Shown here: positions 30,606 through 39,296 of the stretch, in pieces
Numbering within the stretch: the stretch's first letter is position 1
Layout: each line of letters begins with the position of its first letter
Assembly: GCA_018266175.1 (NCBI GenBank)
Contig: JAFEAY010000021.1
Location: forward strand, 304,811 to 368,810
Length of the DNA stretch: 64,000 bases
Reading direction: 5' to 3'
Source of the DNA: Candidatus Dependentiae bacterium
GTDB lineage: Bacteria; Babelota; Babeliae; Babelales; RVW-14
Program-made: the position numbers and the translations under genes
The notes under the pieces: model-generated
What the model saw: only the letters and a program-made list of their open reading frames with translations
Databases searched by the model: none
What the model was told of the DNA's origin: nothing

Positions 30606-32441
30606 TTGGCGTGTTTTAAAGATAAGAATCGAAATTGCCGCAGGTGTCATGCCTTGAATGAGCTGCGCCTGCGCAATAGTCTTTGGTTTATGGTAGATAA
30701 GTTTTTGTTGAAGTTCTTTAGTGAGACCCGACATTGAGGTGTAATCAAGTGTCTCGGGAAGCTCAAGGCATCGATAGCGCTCAGCTTTTTCTACTTCTTG
30801 AAGTTCTTTGTCTATGTAGCCGGTGTACTTGATATCTGCGTGAATAGCTAGAAGAGCGCGGCTAGAAAACCCAACCGTAGAGATGTTTTTTTCAGCAAGT
30901 AAAGTAAAAAGCTGTTCTTTACATTCTGCTCGAACTTCAGGGTTGAATTCAATCGAGTTAAAAAGTTTAAAAATTTTGCTCAAATTTCCAGCATTACGAA
31001 TAAGTTGAATGCTCTTTTCAATAAACGATTTCTCGTTCAAAAATTTTTCATATAATTCATCAGAAATGAGTCCAAGTGATCTGCCGTAGGGCATTAAGCG
31101 TAAAAACACATTATCTTGTCGTAAGAGCAGGCGTCGTTCTGCACGAGAAGTAAACATGCGATAAGGCTCATCAGCGCCCAGCATAATCAGGTCATCAATC
31201 ATGATGCCGATATAGCTTTCGGTTCGCTTTAAAATAAACGGCTCTTTGCCTGCTTGCTGTAAGTGAGCATTAATGCCGGCAACAATACCTTGTCCTGCTG
31301 CTTCTTCGTATCCGGTGGTACCATTGAGTTGACCGGCTAAAAAGAGGCCACGTACTGTTTTAGTTTCAAGTGTATGTTTTAAATTATTTGGCTGAATAAA
31401 GTCATATTCAATAGCGTATCCACACTTTGAAATGACCGCATTTTCTAAGCCTTTCATGCTTCGAATGTATTGATATTGCACATCAAGCGGAAGCGAGGTT
31501 GAAAGACCTGCAGGGTAGACTTCGTCAATATCAGCCCCTTCAGGTTCAATAAAAACGTGATGGCCTGTGCGGTCAGGGTAGCGGCCTACTTTATCTTCAA
31601 TAGAAGGGCAGTAGCGGGGACCGGTCCCCTTGATATTACCGCTATAAAGCGCAGAAAGGTGTAAATTTTTACCAATGGTTTCATGGGTATGCGGGTTAGT
31701 TTGTGCAATAAAACAGGGAATTTGTTCTTTGACTTCAAGCTCATCAAATTCGTATAAATAGTCTAAAGGCTCATTTTCTTGTTGTTCTAGCTGACTGAAA
31801 TCGATACTACTCCGCAAGAGGCGAGGCGGTGTTCCTGTTTTAAGTCGGCCAACAGGTACACCCATTGCATGAGCAATAGAGTTGGAAAGTCCGTAAGAAG
31901 CCTCTTCGCCACGGCGACCAGCGCGGTAGCGTGTGCGGCCAACGTGGACCAATCCGCTCATAAAGGTTCCGGTAGTTACCACCACGCAAGGGGCGGTAAA
32001 TTCTAGGCCATCGGCTGTTCGTACTCCAGTAATCTGGCGCTTGCCAAGCTCTCCGGTGGTTAAAATTTCAGCAGCCATGTGCGGCAAAATAGTTAAGTTG
32101 GGGAGTTTTAAAAGCTCTTGGGCAGCAAGCTTGCTGTAAGCATATTTATCAATTTGTAGGCGTAACCCTTGTACTGCAGGACCTTTGCGCGTATTGAGCA
32201 TGCGGGCCTGAAGGTAGGTTGTTGAGCATAAGCGTGGCATAAGGCCACCAAGAGCGCTTACCTCATAGACAATATGCCCCTTGCCAAGACCACCAATCGA
32301 TGGGTTGCAGGGCATGGAGGCTATTTTATCCAAGTGGAGTGTGAGAAGGAGTGTTTTGGATCCCATTTGTGCGGCGGCATGAGCAGCTTCTACACCGGCA
32401 TGTCCTCCGCCAATAACGATCACATCAAAGGTTTTTTCCAT
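30600..32441 (-). CDS. mnmG: tRNA uridine-34 carboxymethylaminomethyl modification enzyme MnmG (GidA)
   Basis: 613 residues, normal length. FAD protein that with MnmE installs the cmnm5 group at U34 of several tRNAs. Shows the dinucleotide fold at the N-terminus (DVIVIGGGHAGVEAA), the MnmG signatures PCNPSIGGLGKGHIVYE and QLNGTTGYEEAAGQG, and the C-terminal MnmE-binding domain (YTGYIDKELQEVE, then LDYTSMSGLTKE). Its start has no ribosome site and lies almost at the predicted transcription start. mnmE is not in the window. Confidence 0.96.
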   Translation of the reverse strand: MEKTFDVIVIGGGHAGVEAAHAAAQMGSKTLLLTLHLDKIASMPCNPSIGGLGKGHIVYEVSALGGLMPRLCSTTYLQARMLNTRKGPAVQGLRLQIDKYAYSKLAAQELLKLPNLTILPHMAAEILTTGELGKRQITGVRTADGLEFTAPCVVVTTGTFMSGLVHVGRTRYRAGRRGEEASYGLSNSIAHAMGVPVGRLKTGTPPRLLRSSIDFSQLEQQENEPLDYLYEFDELEVKEQIPCFIAQTNPHTHETIGKNLHLSALYSGNIKGTGPRYCPSIEDKVGRYPDRTGHHVFIEPEGADIDEVYPAGLSTSLPLDVQYQYIRSMKGLENAVISKCGYAIEYDFIQPNNLKHTLETKTVRGLFLAGQLNGTTGYEEAAGQGIVAGINAHLQQAGKEPFILKRTESYIGIMIDDLIMLGADEPYRMFTSRAERRLLLRQDNVFLRLMPYGRSLGLISDELYEKFLNEKSFIEKSIQLIRNAGNLSKIFKLFNSIEFNPEVRAECKEQLFTLLAEKNISTVGFSSRALLAIHADIKYTGYIDKELQEVEKAERYRCLELPETLDYTSMSGLTKELQQKLIYHKPKTIAQAQLIQGMTPAAISILIFKTRQL

Positions 32442-32447
32442 TTTTTT

Positions 32448-32476
32448 ATTTTAGCCGATAATTAAGTTATCAACAA
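32448..32476 (-). promoter_or_regulatory. Promoter of mnmG, possibly giving a leaderless mRNA
   Basis: On the minus strand TTGTTG (32471-32476), 17-base spacer, TAAAAT (32448-32453). The expected transcription start (about seven bases on) coincides with the mnmG ATG at 32441. Confidence 0.5.
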
Positions 32477-32534
32477 GAGAAACCCTTGTTTTATAGCTAT
32501 ATTCTATGATTTTAAGTTTTTATATACGCCAATC

Positions 32535-33146
32535 TTACACATAGTGATAAAGAGGCTGATTGAATTCAGATTTTCCAGCGTAGGCGACAATCCAGCTTTT
32601 TTGGATACCAATCATGAATAAGTAATTCACTAAAGAAAAGTTCATTGCCTTGATTGCCGCTTGCGTTTGTGCAATAGCATAAAAAGTACAAGGAGCATAG
32701 ATTGCAAGAGAAAGAAGTCTAATTTTTTCTACGTCAACCACAGAAAGTCCTGCTGTATGTGCATAATAAATAAGTTGTATGAGATTGTCGTTTTGGAGTG
32801 GGTTACAAAAACATTCATAAATGCTTTGAGGTAGTGAGATATTATTTACATAAAGATACAAATTTATACCGCGCTTAAAGTATTGCGCTTCAGGGAGCAC
32901 TTTAAGCTGCAAGTTTTCTGGTAAATCGAGTAAGTAGTCAGCAAGCAGAGCTACTTCATTGTTTTGTAATAGGGCGTTGAAGAAGATTTTTTCTTTGGAG
33001 ATTTCAAAAAGTGAATTTTGAAAAAAAGAAAAATTATAGTCAGGAGTAAGGTCAAATGATCTTTCAAGTCTCATAGCGTTTGATTTAAATTGAGTTGATC
33101 CTGTAATGATAATCATCAAAAATAACATTAAATTTTTGTTAAACAT
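32535..33146 (-). CDS. Exported protein of the three-member ankyrin-like family (third gene, no ankyrin end)
   Basis: 203 residues from ATG 33146, 20 bases after the preceding gene. Hydrophobic N-terminal export signal (KNLMLFLMIIITGS). The core (CNPLQNDNLIQLIYYAHTAGLSVVDVEKIRLLSLAIYA) closely matches the next gene's CNPLYGNNLIQLINCAHLAGLTIIEIDAIRLLSLAIYG, so it is a paralog that ends before the ankyrin repeats. It may be a truncated copy or a stand-alone domain. Function unknown. Confidence 0.7.
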   Translation of the reverse strand: MFNKNLMLFLMIIITGSTQFKSNAMRLERSFDLTPDYNFSFFQNSLFEISKEKIFFNALLQNNEVALLADYLLDLPENLQLKVLPEAQYFKRGINLYLYVNNISLPQSIYECFCNPLQNDNLIQLIYYAHTAGLSVVDVEKIRLLSLAIYAPCTFYAIAQTQAAIKAMNFSLVNYLFMIGIQKSWIVAYAGKSEFNQPLYHYV

Positions 33147-33166
33147 GAGTTGCAGTAGCCTTTTTT

Positions 33167-34186
33167 TTATACTATAGGATTTGTTGAAGAACTCAAAAAA
33201 CATGTCCAATTAGAGGATATGCTTTGATAAATGTGATAATAAATTTCATGATAATTGAGGCTACGAGCCTTAATCGCACTTGTTATTTTATCTATAGAAT
33301 CTATATCGAAACACTCGATGAGTGCATTGACAGCATTAATGCTGCCTTGTTCTACTGCAAGGTCCAGTGCTGATTTATTTTGATAATCAAGAGCCGATGG
33401 GTTTTGATTATCAAGCTTTGCAAGCTTTGCAATGATTGCAGGATTATTGTTGTAAGCTGCTTGCATGAGTGGAGTTCTTCCAAAGATATCAGGGGTATTG
33501 ATATCAACTCCCGGTGCTTCAAGTAATTGCAAAACAATATTGTCCTGTTTTGAATGCAAACCAGATATGATAGCGGATACTCCTTCATTACTAATAAGCC
33601 AATTTGGATGTACGCCAAGAGCTAAGAGGGCTTTGACCATATCGGGTTTATTGTTGTGAAGAGCAAATTTCATCTGTTGAATGCAATTGAACCAACTTCT
33701 TCCGTAAATAGCCAGCGAAAGCAATCGAATAGCATCTATCTCAATAATGGTGAGTCCTGCTAGATGGGCACAATTTATAAGTTGAATGAGGTTATTTCCA
33801 TACAAAGGATTGCAGAAGAGTAGCTGAATGGTGTTTGCAGTGGTTTTGTCGCATTGAGCAAGAAGGTCATAGATCTTTTTATAAAAAAAATTTGCGTCAT
33901 ATAAAATTGGAAATTGAGCGCTTCCAATAGCATTTCTCAAATATATTACATAATTATGAACATATTCATCCGATAAAAGCGCTCTGCAAAAATCTCTGGG
34001 ATGAGTTATTGATGGCTGTTGGTATTGAAAAGAGTAGCTAATATAGGGTGGATAAAATTGTTGAATACTGGAGCTGTTGGGTGTTGCTGGAGCCGTAGAG
34101 CTATCCATATCCATAGCATAGAGTGTGCAAGAAAAAATCGATAATGGTATGAGAGCTGCAATAAGTTGGAGTTTTACTGGTTTCAT
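33167..34186 (-). CDS. Exported ankyrin-repeat protein (second gene of the family)
   Basis: 339 residues from ATG 34186, which has AAGGAC upstream; the frame is open to 34219, but that part precedes the ribosome site. Signal peptide (KPVKLQLIAALIPLSIFSCTLYA). A family-specific N-terminal domain with the NPLYGNNLIQLI..LLSLAIYG block is at about 110-165, then ankyrin repeats at about 180-310 (IFGRTPLMQAAYNNNPAIIAKLAKL; KSALDLAVEQGSINAVNALIEC). The middle of three tandem genes on one strand with about 20-base gaps, so an operon. Host-directed binding is likely but unproven. Confidence 0.82.
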   Translation of the reverse strand: MKPVKLQLIAALIPLSIFSCTLYAMDMDSSTAPATPNSSSIQQFYPPYISYSFQYQQPSITHPRDFCRALLSDEYVHNYVIYLRNAIGSAQFPILYDANFFYKKIYDLLAQCDKTTANTIQLLFCNPLYGNNLIQLINCAHLAGLTIIEIDAIRLLSLAIYGRSWFNCIQQMKFALHNNKPDMVKALLALGVHPNWLISNEGVSAIISGLHSKQDNIVLQLLEAPGVDINTPDIFGRTPLMQAAYNNNPAIIAKLAKLDNQNPSALDYQNKSALDLAVEQGSINAVNALIECFDIDSIDKITSAIKARSLNYHEIYYHIYQSISSNWTCFLSSSTNPIV

Positions 34187-34206
34187 GAAAGTCCTTCTGA
34201 GATTGA

Positions 34207-35235
34207 TTATGAGATGCATTGGCTTTTAAAATGAGATATAATTTGTCGTGCTATTGTTTTTGTTGCAGCAAGGTCTAATGCTCGCTTATCGTTTGTGTTT
34301 CGAAGTGATAAATCAACATTAGGAAACTTTTCAAAAATAGCAGCAAGAATTTTAGAATCGTTATTCTGCGCTGCAATCATAACTGCGGTTTCGCCAGCCG
34401 TCGTTTGTATATCGATATTAAGCAAAGGGTGGTTCAGTAATAGTTTACAGACCTTGAGATTGCCGAAAGAGACTGCATGATGGAGCGCTGTCCATCCTTC
34501 AAGTCCGGCTTTTAAATCTTGAGCATTTATATCGATTTCTGAGTGCTTGAGCAACATTGCAACAATATCGGTCCATTCTGCTCTAACAGCAACCATGAGA
34601 CCTGTACGTCCGTACCTGGTTATGACGCCATTTACAGGGGTGCTTTGCAAAAGAATAGCATGTGTTTTTTTTTGATTTCCTGCAAAAATTGCATTTTTTA
34701 ATCGTACAAGAAGGTCATAGTAATTTTCAGATTCTGAACCGAATAAGAGAATAAGAATTTTTTGGAGATGACCGATTTGATCTGGTGATAATCCAAGTTG
34801 GTGTGCACGATGAGTTATTGCAATCAGATTGTTATCAAACAAAGGATTTTCAAGAAGCGTAATACTTGCAAGTGTAAGGTTGTTTTGGGGTATGCGTAAA
34901 ATTTTTGCAATCTTTGAACGAACGAAGGTTGTTTTTTGTTGAATTGTTTTAAGGGGGGTACCAGTGCTGAGTCCTCGAGCAATAATCGAATCCCATGAAA
35001 TGAGTAATATTTCTAAATTACTTCGTGTAAGTTCTTGAACTCCCTGAGCACAAAGCTCTTTGAATTGTTTATTTGTTGATATCCAGAGGCTTTGAGTAGC
35101 TGCAATTGCTGCTTCATCAATTAAAAAATTGGAGTCAAATGCAGATTTTGAAGTTGTTTTTCCTAATGCTTTTGAATGCATACCGTTGAGTGGAGAAAAA
35201 AGCATATACATGCAAAGAAATAGATAAATAAGCAT
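34207..35235 (-). CDS. Exported ankyrin-repeat protein (first gene of the family)
   Basis: 342 residues, AAGG at suitable distance before ATG 35235. Short hydrophobic signal (IYLFLCMYMLFSPLNG). The family block appears as NPLFDNNLIAITHRAHQLGLSPDQIGHLQKILILLFG. Ankyrin repeats at about 200-335: GLMVAVRAEWTDIVAMLLKHSEIDINAQD, GWTALHHAVSFGNLKVCKLLLNHPLLNIDIQT and GETAVMIAAQNNDSKILAAIFEK are canonical. First of the three-gene tandem family; divergence among copies is substantial, so the duplication is old or under fast evolution. Confidence 0.82.
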   Translation of the reverse strand: MLIYLFLCMYMLFSPLNGMHSKALGKTTSKSAFDSNFLIDEAAIAATQSLWISTNKQFKELCAQGVQELTRSNLEILLISWDSIIARGLSTGTPLKTIQQKTTFVRSKIAKILRIPQNNLTLASITLLENPLFDNNLIAITHRAHQLGLSPDQIGHLQKILILLFGSESENYYDLLVRLKNAIFAGNQKKTHAILLQSTPVNGVITRYGRTGLMVAVRAEWTDIVAMLLKHSEIDINAQDLKAGLEGWTALHHAVSFGNLKVCKLLLNHPLLNIDIQTTAGETAVMIAAQNNDSKILAAIFEKFPNVDLSLRNTNDKRALDLAATKTIARQIISHFKSQCIS

Positions 35236-35376
35236 ACAAGAAGCCTTAATTAAAGAGTGAGCTCTGGCATCAGTTCAAGAGAATATACGAAATTTGTTTG
35301 ATACTGTGAAGGTAATACGAAAATTATGATGTAAGTAAAATTATGATTTTTTCATTATTATTGAGTTTTTATTTTT

Positions 35377-36759
35377 TTATCTTGCTTGTTTAAACATAAG
35401 CTTTGCTTCAGTTGCTGCTTGCGTATGATCGACTATGGGCGCTGGATAGTTACAACTATATTTTGTATGTGCTACAGGCCATGTATGAATATCTTTTACG
35501 GAAACTTTTTCAAGTTCAGGAACCCATTGCTTGATATACAAGCAATCAACATCAAATTTTTTCTGCTGCAGCCACGGATTAAATATTCTGAAATATGGTT
35601 GCGCATCGCACCCTGTTGATGCTGCCCATTGCCAGTTACCATTATTGACTGCAGGGTCGTAATCAATAAGTTGTGTTGCAAAATATCGTTCTCCCCAGCG
35701 CCAATCAATGTGCAAATCTTTTACTAAAAATGAAGCAACAATCATGCGGACACGATTATGCATAAAGCCGGTTGTATTGAGTTGGCGCATGCCAGCATCA
35801 ACAATCGGAAATCCTGTTTTACCAAGACACCATGCTTCAAATTTTTTTTTGTTATTTTCCCATTCAATCGCATCAAATTTTTCATGAAATGCATGACCAA
35901 AAACATAGGGAAAGTGATGAGCGATATGGGTAAAAAAATCACGCCAATAGAGTTGCTTAATCAGCGGGTGGCTTGCGCCAAGTTTTTCTTGAACAGCATA
36001 AAAAATTTCTCGAACAGAGCAGGTTCCAAATTTATTGTGAGCAGAGAGTCCAGTCGTTGCTTCAAGCGCGGGGAAATCACGTGTTTGGATATATTTTTTA
36101 TAATTATCCAGGTGAGCAATGATTTTTTTACAGGCAGCCCTGCCTCCATGAATAAAAATATCTTTGTTAGCTCTTGGCATGAGCTTTTTGAGCAGTGATG
36201 AATCTGATCCAGGAATAGATCCAGAAAAATAGTTGGAATGATTATTTTTAACAGGTTGTGCAACTTCAAGCTTAGATGCATTACGAAAAAATGGAGTAAA
36301 AATGGTATAGGGTTGTTTGTTTGTTTTCAATGCTGTCTCCGGTTCTTGGATTAGAGCATCGGGAAGGCTATAAAAATCGATTGATTCCTTTTTGCACATT
36401 TTTACAATTGCTTGATCCCGTCTGTGGGCAAAAGGGGTGTAATCGCGATTAGAAAAAATGGCGTCTATCGATATTTGCTCAATGAGCTTTTCAAGTACTT
36501 CGTGTGTTGTGCCGTGAAATAAAAAAAGCTTACCATCGCGTTTTTTAAGTTGCGCATTAAGATCTTCAAGTGACTCAATCATAAACTGGAGAGCATTGTT
36601 ACTTTTAAAAATGTTTTTATCCGAAACTTGTGCCTGATCAAAAATAAAGCAAGGGATAACTGATTTTGAATTATTAAGAGCTTCGATTAAACCGGTATTA
36701 TCATCAAGCCGTAAGTCGCGATGAAAAATAAAGAGACTTTTGTTAAATTTTTTTTCCAT
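35377..36759 (-). CDS. phrB: Deoxyribodipyrimidine photolyase (class I)
   Basis: 460 residues, normal length. Repairs UV-induced pyrimidine dimers using blue light, FAD and an antenna cofactor. N-terminal antenna domain (LFIFHRDLRLDDNTGLIEAL; SRDYTPFAHRRD-like FSNRDYTPFAHRRD) and the C-terminal FAD domain: YWRDFFTHIAHHFP, WCLGKTGFPIVDAGMRQLNTTGFMHNR, DWRWGERYFATQLIDYDPAVNNGNWQW, ending in IVDHTQAATEA. All key Trp and Asn residues of the family are visible. A photolyase implies at least periodic exposure to light, for example in a freshwater protist host. Confidence 0.96.
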   Translation of the reverse strand: MEKKFNKSLFIFHRDLRLDDNTGLIEALNNSKSVIPCFIFDQAQVSDKNIFKSNNALQFMIESLEDLNAQLKKRDGKLFLFHGTTHEVLEKLIEQISIDAIFSNRDYTPFAHRRDQAIVKMCKKESIDFYSLPDALIQEPETALKTNKQPYTIFTPFFRNASKLEVAQPVKNNHSNYFSGSIPGSDSSLLKKLMPRANKDIFIHGGRAACKKIIAHLDNYKKYIQTRDFPALEATTGLSAHNKFGTCSVREIFYAVQEKLGASHPLIKQLYWRDFFTHIAHHFPYVFGHAFHEKFDAIEWENNKKKFEAWCLGKTGFPIVDAGMRQLNTTGFMHNRVRMIVASFLVKDLHIDWRWGERYFATQLIDYDPAVNNGNWQWAASTGCDAQPYFRIFNPWLQQKKFDVDCLYIKQWVPELEKVSVKDIHTWPVAHTKYSCNYPAPIVDHTQAATEAKLMFKQAR

Positions 36760-36939
36760 GTTTACATAGCCCTTTTTTTTATTGCGTATGAAGATCTTAA
36801 TAATTTTTTGTCAAGTATAATCAACTTGTATGCGCACAATCAATAACTCAGTGCGCTTTCTTGACCGAGCAAGCTCTCAGGTGGTATAACTCAAATGTAT
36901 TTTCAAGATCAGATGCTTGCCTTTGGTGAAAGGAACTGA

Positions 36940-38463
36940 ATGTCTCTGTTTAAACGTGCAATAAATAAAAAAAAACAGCTGAGTATCATGATCATAGGTG
37001 CGATGACGCTTGTTTTTGATTGTCATACGCTTCCGTTGTATAACATTCAAGATACGCAACCTTTTCATACCGTAAAAGGGAGTGATAAATATTATTCAAC
37101 ACTTGAATCAAGCCATATTCAATTTCATCTTTCTCCGTATCATCAGCATGCAAAAAGTGGAAGAAATTTTTGTGGACAAAAGGTTCCCATCGGTGATATT
37201 TACGGTAAGTGGAATATGCTAGGGGTATTTTTTGGACCTGCTGGAAAGCCAACCGGGCTTTCAACTGCAAATTTAGACAAATCGAAAGCAGCGATTAACA
37301 TTCTTTCTCTCCCAATTGTGCCAACTCCTCCTGGTCTTGCAAATGTTGAGGGTGTATATCGAATGGTTGGTGTCGACTATACCAATGAAAATGATTTTAA
37401 TTCTGAGCGAGATACTTTTGCTTACTATGATTCTGTTCATGTTCGTTATGAACGCATCGGCGTTCGAGGACAAATGTCCTTTGATTTTAAATTTGGCTTG
37501 GGTCTTGGTATGCGTAGCGGTGTTGCCGACTACAAGCAAAAAGCTGAATTTAATTTAGCGAATGATTTTAGAAAGCTTGCTGGTCTTTCTTATACTGAAA
37601 CGGTTGACGGAAAGGTCGTGCAAAAAGAACCATTGCCTGCTACAAAATCTGATGGTACTGCAGGAACTCCTGGCGTTGACGTTCTTGATAAATCTGCCCA
37701 ATATATTTTACGAAATCTTATGGATGAAAAAATACGTAATCTTATTGCTAAAGATCTGAGTCTTGATCTGGGCGAAGTTCGTGAATCAAAATGGGAAGAC
37801 ACTCATTTGTATATGTATTGGCAGCACCCCTTTGAAATAGCAGATAAAGAGGGTGATTTTTCATGCAGCATAATCCCCTACGTTTCAGCTGGTATTTGGT
37901 TGCCAACCGGAGAAGAGCGCAATCCTGACAAGCAATTTTCAATTGCAACGGGCAACGATGGTTTTACCATGGTTACGCTTGATGGGTCCTTGAGCTTTGA
38001 TTTTCCTGAAATGCTTCAGACAAGCTTTGGTGGAGGCGTTATGTTTGCAAATAAGCGCGAGCTTTCTAATCAGCGCGTACCAACCAGCATCTATCAGACT
38101 GGAATTATTCCATGGAAGGCTAACATTCATAAACACCCTGGTTTAACCTGGTATCTGAATGCATCAATGAAGGCTGAGGACATTATTAGTACTTTGTCGG
38201 TTTATGTTGACTGGCTATATACCCGACATTTGAAAGATTCAATTACCTTACGAGAGGCTAATACTGACCGTTATAAAGCTTTTTCTATCGGTATCCCTAT
38301 TTTAGAGCGAGATTCTGAATGGAAGAACCAGCAGGCCTCTGTAGGGTTTAATTATCGCGTTACCCCCCTCCTTTCATTTGGATTTGGCCTTCAGGCCTAT
38401 ATTAGTGGTGTCAGAGTCTACCGCACGACTACTACTATGGGCAGCGTAACTCTGACTTTTTAA
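36940..38463 (+). CDS. Exported protein, candidate outer-membrane beta-barrel
   Basis: 507 residues with AAGGA before ATG. N-terminal signal after a basic stretch (RAINKKKQLSIMIIGAMTLVFDC). The rest alternates polar and hydrophobic residues with many Gly/Tyr/Phe turns (VGFNYRVTPLLSFGFGLQAYISG) and ends in Phe (SVTLTF), the usual C-terminal signature recognised by the BAM machine. Extended strands around 160-210 and 280-500 would suit a barrel of 12 or more strands, with a helical insert (about 215-285). No close family recognised; porin, receptor or adhesin roles are all possible. Confidence 0.7.
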   Translation: MSLFKRAINKKKQLSIMIIGAMTLVFDCHTLPLYNIQDTQPFHTVKGSDKYYSTLESSHIQFHLSPYHQHAKSGRNFCGQKVPIGDIYGKWNMLGVFFGPAGKPTGLSTANLDKSKAAINILSLPIVPTPPGLANVEGVYRMVGVDYTNENDFNSERDTFAYYDSVHVRYERIGVRGQMSFDFKFGLGLGMRSGVADYKQKAEFNLANDFRKLAGLSYTETVDGKVVQKEPLPATKSDGTAGTPGVDVLDKSAQYILRNLMDEKIRNLIAKDLSLDLGEVRESKWEDTHLYMYWQHPFEIADKEGDFSCSIIPYVSAGIWLPTGEERNPDKQFSIATGNDGFTMVTLDGSLSFDFPEMLQTSFGGGVMFANKRELSNQRVPTSIYQTGIIPWKANIHKHPGLTWYLNASMKAEDIISTLSVYVDWLYTRHLKDSITLREANTDRYKAFSIGIPILERDSEWKNQQASVGFNYRVTPLLSFGFGLQAYISGVRVYRTTTTMGSVTLTF

Positions 38464-38536
38464 GAGTAATTAATCAGGGCGATTTCCCAGCTCAAAAGCC
38501 TGATATGCCCTGTTGAGAACTTTAGATACGTCTATT

Positions 38537-38565
38537 TTGACAAATACAGTAGGATTCAGTAAAAT
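38537..38565 (+). promoter_or_regulatory. Strong consensus promoter for the rpsU operon
   Basis: TTGACA (38537-38542), 17-base spacer, TAAAAT (38560-38565), about 66 bases upstream of rpsU. Near-perfect, as expected for ribosomal genes. Confidence 0.8.
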
Positions 38566-38631
38566 GATGGCTACTAAAGATTTTTTACTGGTCAAAACTT
38601 TAATTCCTCAAAAGGATGGTGTTTTAAGCAC

Positions 38632-38841
38632 ATGGCAAGAAAACATAACATCGAAATCCAGGTTTCTGGTAATCTTGAAAAAAGCCTTAAACAGCTCAAG
38701 AAAAAGATTGAGCGTGAAGGCGTTATTCGCGACATGAAGCGTCAGGTTTATTATGAACCACCAACACAGAAGCGTCGCAAACGTTTGATGCGTTCAATTA
38801 AGAATAATTTTATCAAAAATGCTGAAAGCATGCTTTTATAA
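38632..38841 (+). CDS. rpsU: 30S ribosomal protein S21
   Basis: 69 residues, normal length. S21 pattern: LEKSLKQLKKKIEREGVIRDMKRQVYYEPPTQKRRKR, with the conserved basic C-terminal half and Y/EP..K-R-R motif. S21 helps mRNA anti-Shine-Dalgarno interaction on the 30S platform. The first gene of the rpsU-rbfA-kdsD-prepilin peptidase run. The ribosome site is weak (AAAGGATGG is about 14 bases upstream). An overlapping frame starting at 38564 was considered and set aside. Confidence 0.93.
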   Translation: MARKHNIEIQVSGNLEKSLKQLKKKIEREGVIRDMKRQVYYEPPTQKRRKRLMRSIKNNFIKNAESMLL

Positions 38842-38855
38842 CGGAGACATAAATA

Positions 38856-39284
38856 ATGTCTCAACCTAATAAGCATGGCCAGAGCACTCGAAGTAATATT
38901 AAGCAAGATAAACGTAAAAAGCTTTATCTCAGAGAGCTTTCTGTAATTGTTCAAGCACTTGCTGCACAAGAGCCTGCAGTTGCAGAAGTATACGTAACAC
39001 GTATTGAATTTTCTGCAGATACAGGCATTTGCTTTGTTTATTTTACTTCATTTGTCCCTGATGGCCTGGCCTCATACGAGAAAGCCTTGGAGATCCTTAA
39101 ATTATATAAAGGCTCCATGCGTAAAGAGCTTGCTCGGACAATTAATGCTCGTTATACGCCAGAGCTTGTCTTTGTGTATGATGAAAATAAAGAGAAAGAG
39201 CGTCGTATCCATGGATTGCTTGATAAAGTTCTTGAAGAAGAACTTGTAAGCGTCCAGAATCCTGAGGATAGCGACGAAGAGTAA
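38856..39284 (+). CDS. rbfA: Ribosome-binding factor A
   Basis: 142 residues, normal length. KH-fold factor needed for 16S rRNA 5' processing and 30S maturation. Diagnostic: VYVTRIEFSADTGICFVYFTSF in the middle and KGSMRKELARTINARYTPELVFVYDENKEKERRIHGLLDKV at the end. GGAG lies about nine bases before the ATG. Downstream of rpsU with a 14-base gap, so expressed together in ribosome assembly. Confidence 0.93.
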   Translation: MSQPNKHGQSTRSNIKQDKRKKLYLRELSVIVQALAAQEPAVAEVYVTRIEFSADTGICFVYFTSFVPDGLASYEKALEILKLYKGSMRKELARTINARYTPELVFVYDENKEKERRIHGLLDKVLEEELVSVQNPEDSDEE

Positions 39285-39296
39285 AGGGGAAGTGGT

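Noticed and set aside
36809..36821. TGTCAA/TATAAT between phrB and the barrel gene
   Set aside because: A perfect TATAAT without a matching -35 on the plus strand, and a TTGACA without a good -10 on the minus strand; not listed as promoters.
38475..38512. CAGGGC/GCCCTG inverted repeat after the beta-barrel gene
   Set aside because: Six-base stem with a long loop and no T-run; not convincing as terminator or leader structure.
38564..38737. Frame overlapping rpsU, starting MMATKDFLL
   Set aside because: Overlaps a confident ribosomal gene in another frame and starts at the expected transcription start without a ribosome site.
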